This document shows positions 1 to 6,463 of a stretch of DNA of 39,174 nt, piece after piece. Origin of the DNA: Clostridia bacterium (lineage in GTDB: Bacteria > Bacillota > Clostridia > Oscillospirales > Acutalibacteraceae); NCBI GenBank assembly GCA_024404195.1, contig JAKSQJ010000008.1, positions 1 through 39,174 of the forward strand, in the 5' to 3' direction. The notes beneath the pieces were generated by a model. That model ran no database searches. It was not told where the DNA came from and saw nothing but the letters and a program-made list of their open reading frames with translations. Position 1 is the first letter of the stretch. Each line of letters begins with the position of its first letter. The translations under genes were made by a program, and so were the position numbers.

Positions 1-2
1 CA

Positions 3-1031
3 ATAAACGGTGAAATCACCTTTTCGGGCTCTGTTTTCGCTTACTGTAACTCGGTAATGAGCAAAGACGGACAGACCGATGCGGCAAAGAACGCCATGGC
101 GGCATTTTTTGAATATTATTCTGCGGCGAAAGAATATGCAAAACTGTTTGTTTTTCCGCATCACAGCACCCTTGATGAATACACTTGGGAGGAATTAAAG
201 ACCGTTTCAAACGCCATAAGCGAAGGCACGATTTCCGACGAGGAAATGGCTCATTTTGAGACCTTTACCAACGAGGCACAAACGAAAAAAGTTGTGCTTG
301 ATAACGGTGATGCTTTGTATGTAAGAATAATCGGCTTTAACCATGATGCTTTGTGCGCTGACACCACACAAAAAGCAGGTATAACCTTTATGGCTGTAAA
401 CTCCTTAAATCATGGATATTATAGCGGAAATGAAGGTAGTGATGAATCTACTTATGCTGTCGGTTGGGCAGCTGTAAACGGCTCTTCACCGTTGCGTGAA
501 AAGATGCAACAATACGGAGAAATATATAAACTGCTTCCCGATGAATTAACAAAGCAGATTCAGCAAGTTCAAAAGCAGTCCCGTGAAGGATGGGTAAGCG
601 AAGAAACATACTCATCAACCCTTATTTGCACCGATGACTATTTGTTCCTGCTTAGCGGTGACGAGATTGGCACCGATGAGTTTAACCCCGAAGGCAAATC
701 AGATACCGAAGGAACAGAATATGAATATATTAACTGTTCTGTCTATCCTGATAACTGGACGACCGATAGCGGTGTGTTATTTTTAAATATAAATGCCAAA
801 GGATATGAATTTATTAAAGAACATATTGCGGAATATGATGACTTCTCCGAAATGCGGTATGCAATAATGGATGCCGGAGGATTTGTAGAATGTGATTATA
901 ACAATTGCTCAATTTTGCGCTCGGTGGCAAATGATTGTTACGATTATTGCGGCGCTGTTTATTTTAATGGCTTTATTATGAAAAATCATGTATGGATGTC
1001 TTCCTGCGTGGCACCCTGCTTCTGTATATGA
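3..1031 (+). CDS. Surface/secreted protein with C-terminal DUF6273-like domain (5' end outside window)
   Basis: The reading frame is open from the first complete codon at base 3, so the gene begins upstream and the ATG at 57 is not its start. The first 50 or so visible residues (ITFSGS..AYCNSV..NAMAAFFEYY) are the tail of a module that also ends the next protein. The rest looks like a DUF6273 domain: an S-x-LR-x-x-M segment, a LLPDELTKQI helix, a DDYLFLLS strand, and a final VAPCFCI that resembles the usual VRP-type ending. Such domains occur in large exported proteins of gut Clostridia, and their biochemical role is unknown. The next gene starts 29 bases downstream, so they are probably cotranscribed. 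The family assignment is from pattern memory and should be confirmed by a profile search. Confidence 0.7.
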   Translation: MNGEITFSGSVFAYCNSVMSKDGQTDAAKNAMAAFFEYYSAAKEYAKLFVFPHHSTLDEYTWEELKTVSNAISEGTISDEEMAHFETFTNEAQTKKVVLDNGDALYVRIIGFNHDALCADTTQKAGITFMAVNSLNHGYYSGNEGSDESTYAVGWAAVNGSSPLREKMQQYGEIYKLLPDELTKQIQQVQKQSREGWVSEETYSSTLICTDDYLFLLSGDEIGTDEFNPEGKSDTEGTEYEYINCSVYPDNWTTDSGVLFLNINAKGYEFIKEHIAEYDDFSEMRYAIMDAGGFVECDYNNCSILRSVANDCYDYCGAVYFNGFIMKNHVWMSSCVAPCFCI

Positions 1032-1060
1032 CGGCGGATATATTGGAAAGGATAAACATT

Positions 1061-2032
1061 ATGAAAAAGCGCCTTATAAGTATTTTGCTTGCGCTCATTT
1101 TAACATTACAGCTCGGCATCACCGCATTTGCCGATACGGAAACACCTATTGTTTCGCCAACTGATGTTGATATCTATGGGGTCAGCATTGTATTAAGCGG
1201 TGAAATCGGTCTTACATTCCATGTGAAGGTGGGAAAACCGTATTGGGGCGGCACAATGGAACTAAAATTTAAGGAAAAAGAAGATTCAGCCCCCATTACT
1301 TTGAATATCAAGGATTGCCCGTCGGAGGGTCTCACCCTCTTTACGGCAACATATTATTTAAGTGCCATTGAACTGTCCGAGCCGGTGATGATTACCGTTT
1401 TTGATGCCAATCATAAAATGCTTGCCCAAGATTCCTGTTCGGCGCAAGAATATGTTAACCTTCTGAGGTTTGATAAAAAAGCAACCGAGAAGGAAAAGAA
1501 AGTCGGTATATCACTCATAAAATACGGCCACTACGCTCAACTTGCCTGTAGTGAAACAAACGGTTGGGAAATCGGGAAAGATTATAAAGAAACGACGTGT
1601 CCGGAAACCGATGAACTTCAGTTTGATGCTGCCGTTTTTGATGATTATGAAATTATATGGAAAAATCACACGGCAGAATTCAATCAGTTTTTGATGTCTT
1701 TACAGCTTGACTATAAAACGGGTATTCATCTTTATTTGCCCCTTAAAGATAAGCCGACCGTTACGGTAAACGGCGAGGCGGTTGAGGTAACGGTAAGCGA
1801 ACGCTATGAAAACTATTATGAAACTTATATAGACGGTATCAATGCCTTTAATTTAGAGGAAGAATACGAAGTTACCGTAAACGATGTAACATTCACTCTT
1901 TCGGCATTCAGCTTCTGCAATTTGGTGGTTTCAAACGGCGGAAATGAAAATACCGTAAATGCCATGAGGGCGCTTTATGAGTTTTATCAGGCAATTATAG
2001 ATTATAAAACGGCTAAAGGAGTATCAGAATGA
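1061..2032 (+). CDS. Secreted protein with signal peptide, module shared with the upstream gene
   Basis: The ATG at 1061 is preferred over the frame start at 992. It follows a GGAAAGG site with 9 bases between, and it opens a classic signal peptide: MKKR, a hydrophobic stretch, then AFA-D as probable cleavage site near residue 24. The mature part has an N-terminal beta-rich unit (SGEIGLTFHV..) ending in ISLIKYGHYAQLAC. A second unit ends in FSFCNLVVSN..NAMRALYEFYQA, which closely parallels the first residues of the gene before it. This paired-unit architecture is common in large surface proteins of Ruminococcaceae, where its function is not established. Its stop codon overlaps the start of the lipoprotein gene by ATGA, which indicates translational coupling. 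It is probably exported and free or loosely wall-associated, since no LPXTG motif is visible. Confidence 0.8.
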   Translation: MKKRLISILLALILTLQLGITAFADTETPIVSPTDVDIYGVSIVLSGEIGLTFHVKVGKPYWGGTMELKFKEKEDSAPITLNIKDCPSEGLTLFTATYYLSAIELSEPVMITVFDANHKMLAQDSCSAQEYVNLLRFDKKATEKEKKVGISLIKYGHYAQLACSETNGWEIGKDYKETTCPETDELQFDAAVFDDYEIIWKNHTAEFNQFLMSLQLDYKTGIHLYLPLKDKPTVTVNGEAVEVTVSERYENYYETYIDGINAFNLEEEYEVTVNDVTFTLSAFSFCNLVVSNGGNENTVNAMRALYEFYQAIIDYKTAKGVSE

Positions 2033-2529
2033 ATAAAAATGCTTTAAAAATTTTATTGGTATTGCTTACCGCTGTTATGCTTTTTTCGTTTTCTTCCTGC
2101 GCGGGAAAAGGTAAAAACAAAGCAAAAGACAGTTCAAAAACAACAGACACACCGGCTGTTTTGACCGATGATGCCGAGAAAAAGGAAAATGAAAGCGAAA
2201 TTGCAACCGAAAATGATAATCAAATGCCGCCGATTGTCGCAGGAGCGGCAACAAACGGCAAAGACGGTTCCGCAAAACCCGGCGGAAAGGATACCGGCAA
2301 AGATACGGGTAAATCGGACGACAACAAAAAATCAACCGGCAGCAATACTTCCGAAACCTCAAAACCGACCGGCGGAAAAGCACCGGATGTTAATGCATAC
2401 AGCGGACAACAATCAGGCGGAAAGTCGGAAGAAACGACTTCTACAACCGAACCCGAAGAAAAAGACAACGAGGGTGAGTTTGCTATTTCATCCGAGAAAG
2501 TGCAACTGCCTATTGTTCAGCTGAGATAA
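2029..2529 (+). CDS. Putative lipoprotein, low-complexity
   Basis: The N-terminus is a lipoprotein signal: MNKNALK, a hydrophobic core, and a lipobox-like SFSSC with the Cys near residue 24. The rest is a disordered, charged and Gly/Ser/Thr/Lys-rich tail with repeats such as GKDTGKDTGK, and no folded domain is recognisable. It would be membrane-anchored through the lipidated Cys and extend outward as a stalk or spacer. Start and previous stop overlap as ATGA, and the PqqD-like gene follows 14 bases downstream, so it sits inside one transcription unit. The two alternative-frame ORFs in the same place are products of its skewed codon use. No function can be given. Confidence 0.75.
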   Translation: MNKNALKILLVLLTAVMLFSFSSCAGKGKNKAKDSSKTTDTPAVLTDDAEKKENESEIATENDNQMPPIVAGAATNGKDGSAKPGGKDTGKDTGKSDDNKKSTGSNTSETSKPTGGKAPDVNAYSGQQSGGKSEETTSTTEPEEKDNEGEFAISSEKVQLPIVQLR

Positions 2530-2543
2530 AAAAAGAGAATTAT

Positions 2544-2810
2544 ATGAAGATAAAAGGCGATTATATTAAAGTTGAAGCTTTTGACGGCTTTGTTGTTGCA
2601 CCAGTCGGTGAGGAAAGCGTTAAGAACAGAATTATGCTGACATTAAACGGCACCGCAAATGAAATATGGGAAATGCTTAAAGAAGAAAAAAGTGCCGATG
2701 AAATTACTTTGGCACTCTCAAAAAAATACGGTATCCCGAAAGAAAAAGCACAAAGCGATGTGAAAAAGGTCATTGATTCTCTTAAAAAAGAAGGCATTAT
2801 GACCGAATAA
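2544..2810 (+). CDS. PqqD-like protein (RiPP recognition element fold)
   Basis: The 88 residues match the PqqD family pattern throughout: an N-terminal beta segment, a small-residue turn LNGTANEIWEML, then ADEITLALSKKYGIP and a final DVKKVIDSLKKEGIM helix. PqqD-type proteins bind peptide substrates and present them to radical SAM or other modifying enzymes in RiPP pathways, and many stand-alone copies have unknown partners. Here it is the last gene of a run of exported proteins and is closed by a strong terminator. No radical SAM gene or precursor peptide is visible in the window, so a partner would have to lie upstream. The family call is confident; a RiPP role is inference. Confidence 0.8.
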   Translation: MKIKGDYIKVEAFDGFVVAPVGEESVKNRIMLTLNGTANEIWEMLKEEKSADEITLALSKKYGIPKEKAQSDVKKVIDSLKKEGIMTE

Positions 2811-2840
2811 ATGCCGAATATGTTATGCTTATAACTTTAT

Positions 2841-2885
2841 CCCCGACAGTCAACCCTTATGACTGTCGGGGTTTTGCATTTTTTT
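2841..2885 (+). terminator. Rho-independent terminator after the PqqD-like gene
   Basis: A 10-11 bp perfect stem, CCCCGACAGTC...GACTGTCGGGG, has a short loop (CAACCCTTAT region) and is followed by TTTTGCATTTTTTT. It closes the transcription unit of the secreted, lipoprotein and PqqD-like genes. Confidence 0.9.
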
Positions 2886-3017
2886 AGAAATATGCATTTA
2901 AAAAATGTTAAAAAGGCAAATTTAAGTTAAAAAAATCGGCAAAGTCCTTATTTTGGGACAGTAAGATGTGATAAAATGAATAAGCAATGAAAAAACTGCT
3001 AAATCGGAGGAATAAAA

Positions 3018-3635
3018 ATGGCAGGTAAAAAGAAAACCGCAATAATAATTTCGGCGGTGGTTGTGTTTATGTTTTTGTCAGCCCTTGCTTCTTGGTTTTT
3101 CCAAAATAAATATACCGTAAACAAGTATAACCGCGCTTTACAGCTTATTGACAGTGATTCCTATAAGGATGCAAAAAAAGAACTCCAAAAAATAGTTGAG
3201 TTTGATTATAAAGACACGGACGATTTGATAAAACTTTGCGAAGCGCATATTTCCTATGACGGCGGCGAAAAAGATGCCTATAAGCTTATTGACGATTTGG
3301 ATTTTGAGTATCAAACTAAGGAACGGAAAGATAAAATAAATGCTTTTATTAAAAAATCAAAAGCTGAATACAAAGAATTTTTTGATAAATTGGTTGAGGA
3401 TTCAAAACCGAAAATCCCCGACAGTTCGGCAAGCAGTCAGCCCTCTTACAGTTCAGGCAGTTCTTCAACCAACAAAAGCAAATCTTATTCGTATAAACCC
3501 CGAAGAAAAGACAGCGACTATGACGAATACAATGTAAAAGATTATAAGTTTGCAGAAGATTTTTACGATGACCATTACGAAGATTTTTTTGACTTTGACG
3601 ATGCGGAGGATTATTTTAATTCTCATAATGATTAG
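3018..3635 (+). CDS. Membrane-anchored protein with TPR-like stalk and disordered acidic tail
   Basis: Starts at ATG 3018 behind a GGAGGA site. Residues 5-28 form one hydrophobic transmembrane or signal-anchor helix after a KKK cluster. Residues about 37-100 are helical and resemble a tetratricopeptide-type unit (YNRALQLI..YKDAKKELQKI..). Then comes a Ser/Pro/Gly-rich linker (SSASSQPSYSSGSSS) and an Asp/Tyr/Phe-rich C-terminus (DDHYEDFFDFDDAEDYF). This pattern, one TM plus short TPR region plus low-complexity tail, is common among uncharacterised Clostridial proteins. It is followed 11 bases later by the EF-hand protein, also with a strong Shine-Dalgarno, so the two likely form an operon. No function is assigned. 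Confidence 0.75.
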   Translation: MAGKKKTAIIISAVVVFMFLSALASWFFQNKYTVNKYNRALQLIDSDSYKDAKKELQKIVEFDYKDTDDLIKLCEAHISYDGGEKDAYKLIDDLDFEYQTKERKDKINAFIKKSKAEYKEFFDKLVEDSKPKIPDSSASSQPSYSSGSSSTNKSKSYSYKPRRKDSDYDEYNVKDYKFAEDFYDDHYEDFFDFDDAEDYFNSHND

Positions 3636-3646
3636 GAGGAATTTTT

Positions 3647-3997
3647 ATGTTTGATGATGATTTCAGTTCAGAAACCGGAAGATATGCCGACCTTAACAAT
3701 GACGGTAAAGTCGGCTTTGATGAATACCAGAATGACTGCGACGATTTTAACAGAATATATAAAAACGCAAACCGTCCATACGGCAAATATACTCCGCCGC
3801 AACAAAATACCAATGAGCCGCAAAAAATATATTGCGCGTGGGGAACAGCCGGTTGGGTATTGGCACTTATCGGGTGCTTTGCGCCGATAATAAACACGCT
3901 TATATATACTGACGGCGATGAAATAGGTTTAGGGGTTATTTTAACGGTAATTTTGTTTGCAGCATGGGTTTACGGCTTTTCTCATAGAGCGAAATAA
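3647..3997 (+). CDS. Small membrane protein with an EF-hand-type calcium loop
   Basis: An AGGAGG site sits 7 bases before ATG 3647. Residues about 14-25 read DLNNDGKVGFDE, a canonical 12-residue EF-hand or dockerin-type calcium loop (D1, N3, D5, G6, E12). An asparagine/proline-rich linker follows, then two hydrophobic segments, about residues 66-85 and 90-110, that would place the loop outside the membrane core. Calcium binding is predicted from the loop alone. The partner is probably the TPR-like membrane protein immediately upstream. I do not recognise a named family. Confidence 0.75.
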   Translation: MFDDDFSSETGRYADLNNDGKVGFDEYQNDCDDFNRIYKNANRPYGKYTPPQQNTNEPQKIYCAWGTAGWVLALIGCFAPIINTLIYTDGDEIGLGVILTVILFAAWVYGFSHRAK

Positions 3998-4030
3998 GTC
4001 GCCTTTTATACTTGCTTTTATGTTTACCGT

Positions 4031-4059
4031 TTGAAAACGGCTTAAAAATATGGTATAAT
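4031..4059 (+). promoter_or_regulatory. Sigma-A promoter of the dGTPase-like gene
   Basis: TTGAAA at 4031-4036 and TATAAT at 4054-4059 are separated by 17 bases, with an extended -10 TGG directly before the -10 box. Transcription would start near 4066, leaving a very short leader before ATG 4076. Confidence 0.8.
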
Positions 4060-4075
4060 TTTTATCGGTGATGAT

Positions 4076-5272
4076 ATGGGACTTAAATATGAAGCTTTAT
4101 CGGAAGAAATATCAAAAAAGATAGCGGAAAATCAGAGAAATTTCGGCTTTTCTTATGCCGCAAAGGACAGCGAGGCCATTCGCAGAAATATGAAAAAAGA
4201 CGGTCAAAATGCCATCAGAACTGCCTATATAAGAGATATTGACAAGATACTTCACAGTCCTTTTTATAACCGTTATGCCGATAAAACGCAGGTTTTTTCC
4301 TTTTATAAAAACGATGATATTACGCATAGAGGTCTTCATGTTCAATTAGTTTCCCGAATTGCGAGAACGATAGGCAAGGCGCTGTCTCTTAACCTTGATT
4401 TAATTGAGGCAATCGCTTTGGGACACGATATCGGGCATACACCTTTCGGCCATGCGGGAGAGAGCATTTTAGATAGGATTTCCTATGAAAAATGCGGACG
4501 GCATTTTTGCCATAATATTCATTCTGTCCGTGTGCTTGATTCCATGATGCACCTTAATTTATCGCTCCAAACGCTTGACGGTATCGTCTGTCATGACGGC
4601 GAGTTTGAGCTTTCGCAATACCGCCCGAAAGCGTTAGGCGGTTTTGAAGATTTTGATAACAATATTGAAAAATGCTATCTTGACAAAGCAAATGTTAAGA
4701 AGTTAATACCTGCAACTTTAGAGGGTTGCGTTGTCCGAATTTCCGATATTATCGCATATTTGGGCAAAGACCGTCAGGACGCCGAAAAAGCAAGGATTAT
4801 AAGCCAAAACGATTATCAAAACGGCTCTATCGGTGTTTATAATGCCGAGATTATCAATAATCTTGTGGTAAATATCGTTGAAAACAGTTTCGGAAAACCT
4901 TATATTATGCTTGACGAGGAACATTTTAACGCCCTAAAAACCGCAAAAAAAGAGAACTATAACCTTATTTACGGCGAAAAATCCGTCGGTAAACAAATAA
5001 TAGAAACGGTTGAGCCGATGATGAGGGAAATGTTTGATAAGCTTCTTTCGGATTTAGAGCAAAACAGAACGAAAAGCCCGATTTTTACCCACCATATAGA
5101 TTTAATTGACAATATGGCGTATAACAGAGATTTTAACTATAAAAACACAAATAATATTCAAATCGTTATTGACTATATCGCAAGTATGACCGACGATTAT
5201 TTTATAGATTTATATAACTTTCTTTTCCCCGAAAACACCAAAAATATTGAGTATAAGGGGTATTTTGGCTAA
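4076..5272 (+). CDS. dGTPase-like HD-domain deoxynucleoside triphosphohydrolase
   Basis: The protein carries the dNTPase HD signature: H88 within THRGLHVQLVSRIAR, then LGHDIGHTPFGHAGE with the HD pair at residues 117-118. A later Asp lies in RISDIIAYLGKD, near residue 229. Family members hydrolyse dGTP or other dNTPs to deoxynucleoside plus tripolyphosphate, usually as cytosolic oligomers that adjust nucleotide pools and sometimes restrict phage. At 398 residues it fits the dGTPase-like class found in Firmicutes. The start has only a weak ribosome binding site because the predicted transcript leader is about 10 bases. Substrate preference cannot be read from the sequence. No clear terminator follows before the GNAT leader region. 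Confidence 0.88.
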   Translation: MGLKYEALSEEISKKIAENQRNFGFSYAAKDSEAIRRNMKKDGQNAIRTAYIRDIDKILHSPFYNRYADKTQVFSFYKNDDITHRGLHVQLVSRIARTIGKALSLNLDLIEAIALGHDIGHTPFGHAGESILDRISYEKCGRHFCHNIHSVRVLDSMMHLNLSLQTLDGIVCHDGEFELSQYRPKALGGFEDFDNNIEKCYLDKANVKKLIPATLEGCVVRISDIIAYLGKDRQDAEKARIISQNDYQNGSIGVYNAEIINNLVVNIVENSFGKPYIMLDEEHFNALKTAKKENYNLIYGEKSVGKQIIETVEPMMREMFDKLLSDLEQNRTKSPIFTHHIDLIDNMAYNRDFNYKNTNNIQIVIDYIASMTDDYFIDLYNFLFPENTKNIEYKGYFG

Positions 5273-5320
5273 TCATAGCCGTTTCGGCTTGGTTATAAAA
5301 ATTATTTAGGAGAGTGCTTT

Positions 5321-5356
5321 TTGAAAAAGCAAAACAAAACGGATATTGTGATGTAA
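5321..5356 (+). CDS. Putative 11-residue leader peptide ahead of the GNAT gene
   Basis: An AGGAG site at 5308-5312 is placed 8 bases before a TTG codon. The short frame reads MKKQNKTDIVM and then TAA. Its stop lies one base before a stable hairpin. The good ribosome binding site makes translation plausible, but there is no comparative evidence. It could instead be the remnant of a decayed gene. Confidence 0.4.
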   Translation: MKKQNKTDIVM

Positions 5357-5357
5357 A

Positions 5358-5426
5358 CCGGAGGTTTGCGCACAATAAACAGACCTCCGGTCGCAAGACG
5401 GTTGCAGTTTAACAACATTCAGGAGG
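5358..5426 (+). promoter_or_regulatory. Hairpin that can compete for the GNAT Shine-Dalgarno
   Basis: CCGGAGGT at 5358-5365 pairs perfectly with ACCTCCGG at 5383-5390. There is no T run, so it is not an intrinsic terminator. The same CCTCC segment (5384-5388) is complementary to the AGGAGG of the downstream gene at 5421-5426. Two exclusive pairings are therefore possible, one leaving the ribosome binding site free and one hiding it. A regulatory role is inference. Confidence 0.45.
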
Positions 5427-5433
5427 AAAAATA

Positions 5434-6060
5434 ATGAATAAAAATGACTTAATTATCCGTTTGGAAAGAAAAGAAGAAGAAAGAGAAGTTGAAAACCTGA
5501 TAAGAGAGGCGTTTTGGAATGTTTACCGTCCGGGTTGCAGTGAGCATTATGTTATTCACTGCTTGAGAAATGACGGCGCATTCGTAAAAGAGCTTGATTT
5601 TGTTATGGAAAAAGACGGCGAAATTATCGGTCAAAATATGTTTATGAGAACGGTAATTAAAGCGGACAGCGGAGAAGATGTTCCCGTTTTAACGATGGGA
5701 CCTATTTGCATTACGCCAAAGCTGAAACGAAAAGGTTTCGGCAAGATTTTGCTTGATTATTCCCTTAATAAAGCAAAAGAACTCGGCTTCGGAGCCGTTT
5801 TGTTTGAGGGTAATATCGGCTTTTACGGCAAAAGCGGTTTTGATTATGCCGAAAAATTCGGTATTCGTTATCATGACTTGCCCGAGGGCGCCGATTCGTC
5901 ATTCTTTCTTTGTAAGGAGCTTGTTCCCGATTATCTTCAAAATGTTACGGGTGTTTATTTAACACCAATGGGATATTATGTTGATGAAGAACAGGTTGAG
6001 GAGTTTGATAAAGGTTTTCCGAAAAAGGAAAAATTAAAACTTCCGGGACAAATTTTCTAA
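5434..6060 (+). CDS. GNAT family N-acetyltransferase
   Basis: This 208-residue protein has the GNAT fold order. N-terminal RLERKEEEREVENLIREAF is the beta1/alpha1 region. The acetyl-CoA loop follows strand GPICITP as KLKRKGFGKILLDYSLNKA (R/Q-x-x-G-x-G/A type, about residues 92-112). GFGAVLFEGNIGFYGKSGF is the following strand and helix with the typical FYxKxGF. It would transfer an acetyl group from acetyl-CoA to an amine, and the substrate is unknown. The start is set by AGGAGG 7 bases upstream. The leader holds a possible short peptide and a hairpin that could control translation. A bidirectional terminator shared with the tRNA-Gln gene follows. Confidence 0.85.
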   Translation: MNKNDLIIRLERKEEEREVENLIREAFWNVYRPGCSEHYVIHCLRNDGAFVKELDFVMEKDGEIIGQNMFMRTVIKADSGEDVPVLTMGPICITPKLKRKGFGKILLDYSLNKAKELGFGAVLFEGNIGFYGKSGFDYAEKFGIRYHDLPEGADSSFFLCKELVPDYLQNVTGVYLTPMGYYVDEEQVEEFDKGFPKKEKLKLPGQIF

Positions 6061-6087
6061 ACGAAAAGACCTCAAAAGGTCAAAAAA

Positions 6088-6114
6088 GGACGGGCATATC
6101 GCCCGTCCTTTCTT
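6088..6114 (+). terminator. Bidirectional terminator between GNAT gene and tRNA-Gln
   Basis: GGACGGGC...GCCCGTCC forms an 8-bp stem with a 5-base loop. TTTCTT follows on the plus strand and a run of six T on the minus strand, so it can end both the acetyltransferase transcript and the tRNA transcript. Confidence 0.88.
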
Positions 6115-6116
6115 AT

Positions 6117-6191
6117 TGGCTGGGGTGGCAGGATTTGAACCTACGAATGCAGCAGTCAAAGTGCTGTGTCTTACCGCTTGACGACACCCCA
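6117..6191 (-). tRNA. tRNA-Gln (UUG)
   Basis: Read on the minus strand, the acceptor arm TGGGGTG...CACCCCA, a D-arm, the anticodon stem-loop CAGCA-CTTTGAC-TGCTG with anticodon TTG, a T-loop TTCAAAT and an encoded CCA end (6117-6119) form a complete cloverleaf. It lies downstream of tRNA-His on the same strand, with a terminator-like hairpin between them. Confidence 0.95.
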
Positions 6192-6201
6192 ATATTCAGT
6201 T

Positions 6202-6228
6202 AAAAAAACTTGGTAGGAAACTACCAAG
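6202..6228 (-). terminator. Hairpin with T run between tRNA-His and tRNA-Gln
   Basis: CTTGGTAG and CTACCAAG form a perfect 8-bp stem with a 4-base loop. On the minus strand the stem is followed by seven T. This is a good intrinsic terminator placed inside an apparent two-tRNA unit. It may end the tRNA-His transcript or act partly, or serve as a processing signal. Confidence 0.7.
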
Positions 6229-6235
6229 AAATTTG

Positions 6236-6313
6236 TGGGGTGGAAGATGGGACTCGAACCCACGGTCTCCGGTGCCACAAACCGGCGCTTTAACCAACTA
6301 AGCTACATCCACC
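6236..6313 (-). tRNA. tRNA-His (GUG)
   Basis: On the minus strand the cloverleaf has anticodon stem-loop CCGGT-TTGTGGC-ACCGG with anticodon GTG, T-loop TTCGAGT, discriminator C and encoded CCA. A G precedes the first acceptor base (6313), giving the G-1:C73 pair that marks tRNA-His. The acceptor stem has one T-T mismatch (pair 6:67). Confidence 0.95.
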
Positions 6314-6327
6314 ATAGCGCAAGAACT

Positions 6328-6355
6328 ATTATACCATAATAGCGGTATTTGTCAA
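6328..6355 (-). promoter_or_regulatory. Sigma-A promoter of the tRNA pair
   Basis: On the minus strand, consensus TTGACA (6350-6355) and TATAAT (6328-6333) are separated by 16 bases, with TGG extended -10. It drives tRNA-His and, by readthrough, perhaps tRNA-Gln. Confidence 0.88.
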
Positions 6356-6463
6356 GAAAAATTTAATTATAATTACAAATAAATTAAAATAATATTAACC
6401 GTTTTTTAACAATTAAGAATAATAAATGTATAAAATAAAAATATACCGAAAGGAGTTTTTTTG

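Noticed and set aside
2168..2524. Alternative-frame ORF inside the lipoprotein gene
   Set aside because: It arises from the repetitive Lys/Gly/Thr-rich codons of the lipoprotein, which has the signal peptide and the coupled start.
4076..5272. Anti-phage defence role of the dGTPase-like gene
   Set aside because: Some dNTPases act in defence, but this copy sits among housekeeping genes without any partner, so an ordinary nucleotide-pool role is the default.
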